Shown here piece after piece: positions 11,247-20,933 of a stretch of DNA of 64,000 nucleotides. The stretch is from Arthonia radiata (Eukaryota > Ascomycota > Arthoniomycetes > Arthoniales > Arthoniaceae): NCBI GenBank assembly GCA_002989075.1, contig PSQN01000014.1:1054001-1118000 (forward strand), read 5' to 3'. Position 1 is the first letter of the stretch; every line of letters starts with the position of its first letter. The position numbers and the translations under genes are program-made. The notes beneath the pieces were generated by a model. That model ran no database searches. It worked only from the letters and a program-made list of their open reading frames with translations, and was not told the DNA's origin.

Positions 11247-13111
11247 ATGGCAACAGCACAAGGGACCAATGGGCTGGACAGTGCTGTTCATCAGCCTTTC
11301 GATGCCTGGGAATCACCTATCGTGCTCTCTCTTGGTAAGTCCTAATCATGAAGGCATCTGACAGCTACCATTGATGCTTCGATGAACAGACGGCGGGGGA
11401 ATCCGAGGTCTATCAACATTGCTCATAGTCAAGGCCATATTCCTTGAAGTCGCGAGCATCGATCAAGAACATCAGGCCTATCATGACCATGTCGACGGAG
11501 ACGAAGCGATTGCAAGACCATGTCATTACTTCGATCACATTGCTGGCACCAGCACTGGCGGGTATTGGTCGCCATAGCCACAGCACTTCCCAGCACGTAC
11601 GTACTGATGACTCTATAAGGCTCATCGCGCTTATGCTCGGCCGCCTGCGAATGTCTATTCAAGACGCGATCAAGATTTACCTGCGCTTTGGCGACAAGGT
11701 ATTCGGCCATCCCCGACTGTTACGACAAGCCAAATACTCGTCTGAAAGACTCGAGAAAGTGCTGAAAAAAGTGCTCAACGACCATTGCGTAGAAAATATC
11801 AGAGGCGGCGAGGCAGAATTCATGGTTCAACAAGACCATCGAGAAGAGCTAGAACGCAGATGCATGACGTCGGTAGACTGACGCATTCCTCGCGCAGACG
11901 TTGATAGAGTGCTGACGTGCAGATAGTACAGTTGTGGCGCAGAAAAAAGCCAAAGGCCTGGAGAAGACCTGGCTGTTTCGCAGCTACGACCACATTCACA
12001 GTAGTGATCAAGGCCTGGGGGACGTGATAAGCCCAGGCTATGCTCACGACTTGAACCACGAAGCGAAGATATGGGAGGTCGCAAGGGCCACTACAGCAGC
12101 TCCTACTTACTTCAAAGAGATGAAGATTGGCGGTGACAGATTCATGGATGGCGGCGTCGGAGCTAACAATCCTGCTCATCTGGCGTGGAACTCCGCGAGA
12201 CAAATTACACGCACGCCTGACCACCGCATAGCCATCTTTATCTCGGTGGGAACGGGTGAGTCCGCCGCATTTCTATTGAGCTTCCCCATGGCCACTCGTT
12301 CGTCTTTTGTCCGCATCTCGCCTAGGTATGTCTTTAGAGGAACGCAAATTAGGGTAAACAAGATTTTGCAGAGCGCAGTCGACATTGTCTTTTGATTTAG
12401 GTCAGTGTCTGACACTAACACTCCACAGGCATGCGGCAGGGCAGGTCACCGTTCGGACATACACCATTACTCGGAAGTGTTCCCGCATTACTCGGGTTCA
12501 TGCGACACAAGCTGTCCGACACAGAGCAGATCCACAAACAAATGAGAGACCTTGTAGATAACCAGATGACTGACGGACGTCCGGACAGTAAAACATTCTA
12601 TAGCCGACTGAATGTGGATCTACACCTTCATGATATGCAGCTAGATGAATGGAAGAAGAGGCGTCGACGGGCAAAGCCACCTCGTGAGGGTGTCAATGTC
12701 GTTCGTTCTCGATCCGCCTCGCCTACGACTCCAATAACACCGAGATTCTTCATCGGCGAGCCCAGTGGAAGCATGGACACCATACTTCAGGAAGTGAAGA
12801 CCGTTCGCACGATAGAAGACGCTACAGCAAAATACTTGCAGCGTAGTATGGATTCTCATGGCTATCCAGCAGTCACGACGCAAATTCAGGAGTGCGCGCG
12901 AAAGCTCGTGGATCAAGCACGTGCTCGAAGGCGAGCGAACATGTCCCGCTGGCAATACTTCATCGGAGAGCGCAATACGCCGCGGACGTCCACCGTGCCG
13001 AACACGTATAATAGCGACCCTGCGACTTTGGCGCTACGTACGAACGCAAATGCTGGGACGTCGGAAAGCTCACCCATTTATGTTGATGCCCCTTCTCGAA
13101 CAGGCAGTTAA
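11247..13111 (+). CDS. Patatin-like phospholipase (PNPLA family)
   Basis: Predicted acyl hydrolase acting on membrane or storage lipids. Five exons give an intact frame of 506 codons: 11247-11334, 11390-11561, 11620-11868, 11927-12255, 12429-13111. The spliced protein has the patatin oxyanion motif DGGGIRG (split by intron 1 after the first base of the Asp codon), the Ser nucleophile in GTSTGG (split by intron 2), and the dyad Asp in DGGVGANNP; all catalytic residues are present. After VGTG the C-terminal third is polar and basic (KKRRRRAK) with no recognised domain. No signal peptide or membrane helix is obvious, so a cytosolic or peripheral enzyme is likely. The third intron is the least certain: its donor reads GTCGGT, chosen because it keeps frame and has the same length (58 nt) as intron 2. 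Related fungal patatins are often multi-domain; this one is patatin alone. Confidence 0.85.
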
Positions 13112-13527
13112 TGCATCAGGTGCAGAAAATTACCCAAGACTTGCTTACCTTGGCTTGCTGCCGACAGCCATGTTACAAGCCCCAGTGAGCTGTTGATCTT
13201 CTGCTATGTGAGTAAGAGGCATCCCAAGGCCAGGTTTGCTTACAACAAAGACTGCGCTACGCACGAACCTCAACCAATAGTTAGCAAAGGCCGGTCAGTC
13301 TTTGTTAGTGAAAGGCACAATCTGACAAGCAACAAAAGGGGTAAGATAATTGAACGGAGTATTCTCCGACGCATTGGGTTCGCGTCCTGCACGCGCCAGC
13401 GCGTTCATCTCGAATTTCTATCGAGCTTTCGTCCTGTTTTGCAGCACAGGAGCACTGGACTGAGAGCATAGTTCCAGACGTATCACTCCCAGTCAAGCTT
13501 GCTGTGAAGTAGCCAGCTCGCGCAGCA
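13112..13527. other. Intergenic between patatin gene and first 2EXR-like copy
   Basis: About 415 bases with no coding signal; both neighbours are on the plus strand, so it holds the terminator of one and the promoter of the other. No clear TATA box was seen. Confidence 0.5.
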
Positions 13528-15109
13528 ATGTGCCTGGACTGCAAAGTCTGCTCTTGCGACAACCCAGAGCCGTGTGCGAAGCAGACACACTCCAGCTGCA
13601 ATGCTGCAGAGCACAGAACACTCGAGCTCACCACAAGCTGGGAGATTCGCGTTGAAAGAAGGATGCAGACCCTCCGCAACAGGCTCCGCAAGCGTGAACG
13701 ACTGCGTGTGAAAAGAACACTGAGACAAGAAAGCTACACACTTTTATAAGCGCAAAATGGAGCGATATGACCTACGACGAGATCGTTTATTGCAACATAT
13801 CAAGAAGTCCACGAGCGGTCGTACAACAAGAAGTGTCACGACCCTCTGCAAGAAGATGAAGAGAAGGCAAATAAAACCTCCGCCTGAGCTCGAAGTTCCG
13901 ACTGAGGATGAGCTGACTCACTCGGAAGATTCAACAGCCGAGACTGTGTATGACGAGGACATACATGATCCGTTGGCTGCTTGTATAAATGGAGAGAGGT
14001 ATCGTTACATGGGTTGGGTGCAAGAGGAATATGAGAGAAGACGACAAGCAGAGATTGGCCAGCAGTTCCATGGCTTTCTCCACCTTCCGCCCGAGATACG
14101 GAACATGATCTATCGGCTGGCGCTGGTCCGTGGCGACATTTTTGTACCGAATACGATAAAGGCTCAGCCTTCTTCGTTTACGGGCGAAATCTCAGGAAGT
14201 ATGATACGTCCCTACAACATGCATGATCATTGTGGCGAGCCTCGAGCTCGCTATTCAGGATACGTTCACCAAAAATCTATAGAGGAGGTGGGGCCTCAAG
14301 ACATTGCCGACGGACTGTTCATGAAGACTGTCACAGGTGGCTTGCTAAGCGGTGTGAGCAAGCAGATTCAGGAGGGAGGTGAAAAGGTAAGTTGTCACTG
14401 GCACACAACATATCCGGTCCAATCGACAGAATTGCCACACAATCGCTCCTTCAGTAAACGTGCAGAAGCATCGTCTCCTTTTCCACATCGACTGATATTT
14501 TCTGCTCAGATCTTTTGGGGAGAGAACCGCGTTGTGTTTCCCGCCGGCTACTGGGAATCCCCACTGTCCATACCAGGTCAAAGCTGGAATGGCATCGAGG
14601 GGCCACCTCCGCCAGCCACGGATCTCAGCTTTGCCTTCGACATGCGAGACGCAGAGAAGCAGAGGGAGGAGTTCGACAACTACTTCAGGTTTCACGATGC
14701 AGTCGAGGCAGCAGAGGCCGATGGCATAGACCCCATGACGCTTACGGGTGCTCAGATTCGTGAGCGCAAGCACGACGGACGCATAAATGAGCTGAAAGAA
14801 GTATGGGGACAGAGATGCACTGCGATCTGCGCCATTGGCACTTTGCGAAGGCTTCAGATCGACTTTGAAGATTGCTATTGCTACGACGGCTGATGTCGGA
14901 TGGTGGCGTGGGTTTGCGACTCGTTGGGCCCATGGTTCCCGCACGCGTCTCCACCTGAAGTGTTTGAGATCATGAACTGGCGTAATGACGCAGAGCGGGA
15001 CATGATCATACAGAAGCTCACGACGCAGAACGATATCGATGCAAGTCGAATTCGATTCGTGCCCCGTACAAATACTATCCTTCACACTCGGATGTTCGAT
15101 GTGAGCTAG
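13528..15109 (+). pseudogene. 2EXR/F-box-like Cys-rich protein, paralogue 1 (broken)
   Basis: First of three tandem paralogues. It starts MCLDCKVCSCDNPEPC like the others (Cys-rich start, then a basic helical stretch). The frame is lost near 13742: the opening frame stops at 13747, while the homologous sequence resumes one base out of phase (FYKRKMERYDLRRDR). The core FHGFLHLPPEIRNMIYRL is intact. An intron at 14387-14509 occupies the same site as in paralogues 2 and 3. A TGA at 14891-14893 replaces the first Cys of the DG-C-C-R motif, after which homology continues in frame (WVCDSLGPW, then IMNW) to a stop at 15107-15109. The long acidic tail of the other two copies is missing. A shortened protein from the internal ATG at 13757 to 14893 (about 337 residues after splicing) remains possible. 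The two lesions support a pseudogene, or at least a truncated gene. Confidence 0.75.
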
Positions 15110-15601
15110 GGGTTGAAAAGGGCCAACACGACAGAGAGCCCGGCGGTGGCTCAGAAGACTAGGCACGCTCCGAATAGTCAATGAGCATCAGATCAGTGCC
15201 TGGAAGTCCCTTGCGACCCGACCCAGGACATAATGCAACCTCTACTTTGCTCGAGGTTCCCCAATTGCGATAATCCAGCTTGCTCAGCCCTAAGCAGTGG
15301 AGGACTGAAGCACTCCAAAACGGGGACGGAATAACGTAAAGGGGAGGATATGTTCGGAATCTACTCCGATTCAGCGCGTCGCAGACGCGTCCGTTCAATT
15401 ACATTGCAAGGCAAAGGTTGCTGCCTATTTCCTTATCTTTTCCATGAATTGCTCGTGCTGAACGTTCCGCTCCACCTGCCGTAGACTTTGCGAACGAGAG
15501 ACTTACTGAGTGATTCAAATTCCATCCAAGCACACTATCTGAAAGCTCGCCCAGCCTGAGCTGAACGAGCGTGTTACAGTGCCCATTGACTACCGTTCAA
15601 A
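15110..15601. other. Intergenic between paralogues 1 and 2
   Basis: About 490 bases with no coding signal. It should contain the promoter of paralogue 2. I saw no obvious copy of the upstream region of paralogue 1 beyond the general layout. Confidence 0.5.
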
Positions 15602-17368
15602 ATGTGCCAGGACTGCCAGATCTGTGATTGTGCTTCAAAGAAGCTCTGTCATGCTACCCGAAGCTCACGTTCCAGATGCTCACATCATCGGCATGAAAGA
15701 TATGAGCGACAGATAAAATGGGAAGCTCGAGTAGCGATAAGAATGGACGCACTCAAGAGAATGTCACAAAAAGCCGACAGCAGGCGCAAGAAGGCAAAGC
15801 GTAGGAGTATGAGACGAGATCGCTACCTGCGGTTAAAAGACGAACGATCTGCTCTGCGCAGAGAGCGTCTGAAGCTCTACAAGCAAGAGCTCACATCAGC
15901 AGGTTTTCAATCCAGCTCATGCGACGCCGCTGATTGCCTCCGCGATGACACATTACCATCCTATCTGCAAGTACCCACCGAGGGAGAAGATTACACGGAT
16001 ACAGAGTGGACATCGGAGTCGATGGACTCTTGGAAGGATGAGAGCGTCTCTGCGTGGCCGGGGGGCAAAGTCAAGAAGCACCCAAAGAAGAATAGAGACA
16101 GACGAGACTACGAGGGAGCTCGCCTTGAAAGAATCGGCCACGAGTTCCATGGGTTTCTGCACCTGCCGCCCGAGATCCGTCATATCATCTACCGTATGCT
16201 TCTAGTACGCGGCACGATGTTTGTCCCAAACCTAGTCCCATCGTCCTCAGTAGAGGCGAAATTAGATCGGAGCGTGCAGCGATACGTGCAAGCCCATAAC
16301 CTATATGACTTCAACGAAGAACCTCGTCGACGCTACAAAGGTTATAAGGAGCCGAGACCTTCTAAGTGGGATGCTCGCAGGGACGCCCCCCTTCTTTACT
16401 ACCCTACTTGTTTCGGATTACTCAAGGGGGTGAGCAAACGGATCCAAGCAGAGGCAGAACAGGTAGGCCTTCATCTATCGAGTCCAAACGGCTTGACGCC
16501 ACGCTATGTACATTCACAATTAGATGTCTCTATTTACGAGGGCACTAAGCCTGCGTAGCACACACACGAGAAGTAATGCAAGATGTACATGTAAATTGAC
16601 ATTACGCAACCAGCTAACGTCCTCCGCTTACAGGTCTTTTGGAAAAACAATCGTGTCGTGCTACCGGCCGGCCACTGGACGTCGCCTGTGACACTCTCAG
16701 GCGAGGACGAAAACCCCCTACCTGCACTACCAGCACCGCCAGCGACAGACTTGAGCGTCGCATTCGACATGCGCGACGATGACGGCTATGACAACAACGT
16801 CGACAAATACGAACGCCGCTACGCAGCCATACAGAGCTTCGAGAGCGGCGGTGTGGAGGCGCGCGAGGTCACGCCTCAACAGCTTCGGGACAAAATGCAC
16901 GAGCAGCGCTCTGAACGCCTGGACGACATATGGGAAGCTCGTTGCTTGGCGCTGCTGGACGTCACGACCCTCAAGCGGCTGGAGATCGATTTCGAGGACT
17001 GTTTCTGCGGCGACGGGTGCTGCCGCCTCGTCGACTCCGTGTGCGAGAAACTCGGCCCTTGGAAGGACGGCATGGCTCCGGCGTGCTTTCGGATCATGAA
17101 CTGGCTGAATCCTGCCGAGGAACGCATGATCAGGGAGAAACTGGTGTTCTTGAATGCTATCGACGAGCACCAGGTGCAATTCGTCCCGCGGGCAGCGACT
17201 GATGTGCACTCATGGGCATTCGATGGCGAGTTTGCACCCAGCGAGGGCGAGGATGAAGTCGATCAGGACAGCGATGAGAGCGAGGACGGGGACGGTGAAG
17301 ATGACGACGAGGGTGCGAGCGAAGACGCCGACGCGGATGAGCCCAGGCCCGACAGTGAAGATGAGTAG
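15602..17368 (+). CDS. 2EXR/F-box-like Cys-rich protein, paralogue 2
   Basis: Two exons (15602-16462, 16634-17368) give an intact frame of 531 residues. N-terminus MCQDCQICDC carries closely spaced Cys residues that could bind a metal. Next comes a long Arg/Lys-rich, probably helical region (about residues 30-100). Around residue 180 is HEFHGFLHLPPEIRHIIYRM, the L-P-x-E-I-R-x-x-I-Y-R pattern of fungal 2EXR/F-box-like proteins. Exon 2 opens with VFWKNNRVVLPAGHW and contains a DFEDCFCGDGCCRLVD Cys cluster and an IMNWLNPAEERMI segment conserved in all three copies. The last 40 or so residues are almost all Asp/Glu. In this superfamily, F-box-like motifs often recruit SCF ubiquitin ligase parts, but that is not shown here. 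No signal peptide is seen. Function unknown. Confidence 0.8.
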
Positions 17369-17981
17369 CATGCCACCCATCCACACGTCGAGTATGCACC
17401 AGCTGAAAGCGGAATTTCCATATTCACGGAAAATTGCGATGATGTCGAGGACAGTCTCAAGTGATCTATCACATATGGTCTCAAAGTTAGCACTCAAAAT
17501 CTCTGGCCTATGCGCGTATGCTTGACGGCGAGCCAAAGCGATGAAGAAAAAAGGTCGCGCAACAGCTTCGAACATTTGGATGAGAACTTAAGCAGGTACA
17601 CAATAGTCAATTATCTGCTTCCACTTTTAGCGAACGCCTTGTGAACAAGACGTGGTCGGCACCGATAGTGCATTGACGGAAGAAGTATTTTCCGACAAGT
17701 GATGTTCGCGCGTCGCGATTGCTTGACTTGAGTTTCACTTAATATTCGCATGTGACCCTGCACGCCAGGTTTGGTCCAGTGAAGTGTTTCGCACCGGCTC
17801 TTTGGTCTGGCTCTACCCTTGAGCTTGCTGTGAGCCCAACCATGCTCTCTCCTGGTTAGCTCTCTGTCTAAGACGTCCTCATGAAGAAAGAGAACCGTCA
17901 CATTTGCTCAGTCTTAATAGTCAGGTTGGATGAGCTTCAGCTCTAGTCTTCGACCCATAAACACTCGCAGCATCCGCAGCC
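17369..17981. other. Intergenic between paralogues 2 and 3
   Basis: About 610 bases with no recognisable coding signal. Both neighbours run on the plus strand. Confidence 0.5.
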
Positions 17982-19824
17982 ATGTGCAAGAAATGCGATG
18001 GGGGCAGAAGCACGAAGAACTGCTCTTGTTTCCAACAGCGCCCGGCCTGCTCGCCTCGGTGCTCCGCGCGTGGGTACCTAGCAGCAGAGCGCAAGAAACC
18101 ATGGGCTGCACGCGTCAATGCGAGGATGAATTCATTACGTCAATCGTTGCAAAAACAAGAGCGAAGACGCACCAAATTTGAACGTCGAGAGAAAAGGCGG
18201 AAGCAGGTGCAGGATGCGCGGGAAGAGCGCAAACGTATGGAGAAAGAGAGGCTCATCCAGGCAGGGCTGTACAAAGAGCCGGTATTGTTCGAGTATGAAG
18301 AGTGGAATGAATTTCTTAGGGAAGACCATGAGGAGCAGAAGGAGCAGAGAGCTCTAGACACAGACCCAGATTGGACATCAGAGTCCAAGTCGAGCGTGGA
18401 GATCACCAGCTGGCGCTACCCAGTGTTACAAAAGAAGCATCCGTATCCAGATCGCACAATGCAGCAATACGAGAAGCTTCGACGGGAAGACATTGGCAAG
18501 CGCTTTCATGGGTTCCTGCATCTGCCGGTTGAGGTCCGCCAAATGATCTATCGCCTGTTGTTAGTGCGCGGCAAAATGTTCGTGCCGAACAGTGTTGAGC
18601 GTGATACCCACGGACCTGCGCCGAGCAGGATCGCCTACCGTTATGTCCTCCCATACAATCTTCGTGATCATAACGACGCACCTCGATCACGATACAAAGA
18701 TTTTCGTGAGCCAGCTCCACGGTTGAGATATGACTCGGCAACAGGCGAGCGAAGTTCGACTGCCACCACCTGTTTCGGGCTCTTGAAGGCCGTTAGCAGA
18801 CAGGTTCAGTCCGAGGCGGAAATGGTAGGACGCCTCCTCTTCCTTTTTCTCCTCGCTTCCAGGTCGCTCCATTTTTTAGAGAAAAGTCGTTTCGCAGCCT
18901 CCATGGCACCAGAGCTTCATAAACCGAACCAGTCCAGATCGCTACCCCCTCCGTATCACTTCTCAAGCACACGAGCTGATCGCGCGGTCACAGGTATTCT
19001 GGACCAACAACAACATCGTCTTCCCCGCTGGCCCATGGTGGACTCCACAGGCATTTGTCCTCGACGTCCTCCACGTTGGCTTTCGCATACTGGAACGACC
19101 CCCAGCCGCACACCTGAGCTTTGCGTTCAGCATGCGCGACGGGGACGGCTTCGGCCACGAGGACGCCTACGCTCGCCGCGTGCGTGCTTTCGAATCCCTA
19201 GAAACTAGGGGCATCGACCCCAAAACAGTGACGAGGCAGCAGCTCCGTGGGCGGATGCACCATGACGGGCTATGTGACCTCTGCGGAAATTGGACCTCAC
19301 GCTGCGGGGCCATTCGCGCTTACGGCTCGCTCAAGTGCTTGCAGCTCGACTTTGAGGAATGCTTCTGCATTGACGGCTGTTGTCGTCTCGTTGGCGTGGT
19401 TTGTAATGAGTTGAAGCCATGGGCTGCCGGCCATCCTCCGGAAAGGTTGGAGATACTCAATTGGATGAATCCGGCGGAGAAGAGCATGATCCGCGATAAG
19501 CTGTGCAAGGGCAGTGGTATCGAACGGGAACGAGTAATTTTTGTGAAGCGGGAGAGCAGGCTTGCAAAATTGTGGTGGTTTGAAGGGGAATTTTGTGCGC
19601 CGGACGGAGAAGGTGCGGACGAGGAAGATGAGGACGACGGAAATGTGGACGGAGAAGATGTAGATGGGCAGGTTGCAGACGGGGAAGACGGGTACGAGGA
19701 GGACGAGTACGAGGATGACACTCCGAGTGAGGACATGTCCAGTGTGTTTGAAGTCGAGGATGAAGCAGATGAACAGATTTTACGGACCGCAACCCAGGAG
19801 ACTCGTTGCAGATTTACCCAATGA
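17982..19824 (+). CDS. 2EXR/F-box-like Cys-rich protein, paralogue 3
   Basis: Two exons (17982-18824, 18994-19824) give an intact frame of 557 residues, with the intron at the same place as in paralogues 1 and 2. It starts MCKKCDGGRSTKNCSC, followed by a basic, strongly helical stretch rich in Arg, Lys and Glu. The core reads KRFHGFLHLPVEVRQMIYRLLLVRG. Exon 2 has VFWTNNNIVFPAG, a Cys cluster (DFEECFCIDGCCRLVG), an ILNWMNPAEKSMI segment and a long acidic tail (Asp/Glu/Gly repeats from about 19610). The reading frame also runs on through the intron donor for over 100 codons, which would give a different, probably false, end. The Cys positions of the DG-C-C-R motif are intact here, unlike in paralogue 1. 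Function unknown; a nuclear or ubiquitin-pathway role would be only a guess. Confidence 0.8.
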
Positions 19825-20933
19825 CATTGCGCGAGATCGCGCAGAGGGACATGAAGCCTGCTGTTGTGTTGGGGACCCTTTACATCTGGCGAAGGGCCGA
19901 TGCACTATGGGTAATCTGCGACACCGCCGCCCTTTAACGCTGCTGTCGCTGGGACCACTTGCTCTATCACCACTGTCGCTTTCTTCCAGGACCGCTGGTC
20001 CCCGGCGCGCTTTTGTTGCACGGATGTCTCCGCCACCGCTGCCTTCACCACCAATATCTCCTAGCACGATTCTCCTCCGGCATCACTCTCCTCTCGCGCC
20101 AACCACCTTCTCTTAGAATAGCTTTTCTATAATATTCGTACTACTCCTAAGTACCGCTCTCTCTGATTCCAGTCTTCTTTGATACTACTTCCCCTACTAC
20201 TACTTTCTTCTGGTACTACTCTTTCCCTAGTATTAACATTCTATAGTACCGATCGTACCTAGTACCGCTCTTCCCCAGCACCGCTCGTCCCCAGCACCGC
20301 TCATCCCCAGCACCGCTCATCCCCACGACCACTCATCCCTAGCACCGCTCACCCTCAGCACCGCTCTTCCCCACAACTACTCACACTCCACACCACCATC
20401 CCCTCGTCGCCCTCTATCATAGCATCGTCTTCTTGCAGCACACACCGCCGAGAGCCATTCTCGCTCAGCATCGTTCGTACCAAGCACCTGCTTGTATCAA
20501 GCACCTTCCCCAACATGATCACGCTCATCCCCCGCTCAGACCCTCTATACCGTAAAAATTTATGTCTCACTCAACAAGCCGTCTTACAACCGGCATATAT
20601 CTTTCAAGGCAAAGACCACGCATACGATATCATCTGTGAACGCATTCAAGACTCTACATCTCGTATGTACTCTACACAGCTGCATCTGACTGTGCATTTT
20701 AATACCCACTATCATTTCGGCCTTGACAACCATGCTGCTGTACGTGCGTAACACTGACAACGCCCTTGCCCTCATGACCGATACGAAAGCGAGCAGATCG
20801 GACTCAAACACCTGCCTTTTCCAACGCCGCTTCCAGGACTCCACGCTCACCGTCTACCCACTCCACCTTCCACATTCACTCATCCTGACTGCCGCTCACA
20901 ACGCCCGCCGAACACGTCACCAACCCTAAAAGC
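19825..20933. other. Intergenic with low-complexity tandem repeats
   Basis: The 1.1 kb between paralogue 3 and the convergent basic nuclear-type gene has no supported gene. It is C-rich on the plus strand and holds the 16-bp minisatellite described separately, with older, degenerate copies of the same unit from about 20130. Confidence 0.6.
20245..20372. repeat. 16-bp minisatellite, eight copies
   Basis: Units of the type AGCACCGCTCATCCCC start at 20245, 20261, 20277, 20293, 20309, 20325, 20341 and 20357, exactly 16 bases apart, with up to four or five changes in the outer units. Weaker copies (AGTACTACTC type) extend to about 20130 on one side and 20400 on the other. It lies in the intergenic space downstream of two convergent genes. 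Confidence 0.85.

Noticed and set aside
14891-14893. In-frame TGA at a conserved Cys position in paralogue 1, as if it encoded selenocysteine.
   Set aside because: Ascomycetes are not known to make selenoproteins, no hairpin element was recognised, and the same gene carries a separate frame loss, so a nonsense mutation is the simpler reading.
14345-15181. 278-codon minus-strand frame opposite paralogue 1.
   Set aside because: It lies antisense to a clearly homologous family member and shows no domain of its own.
19320-19736. Ser-rich minus-strand frame opposite the acidic tail of paralogue 3.
   Set aside because: GAC/GAG runs on one strand read as Ser/Pro on the other; a composition artefact.
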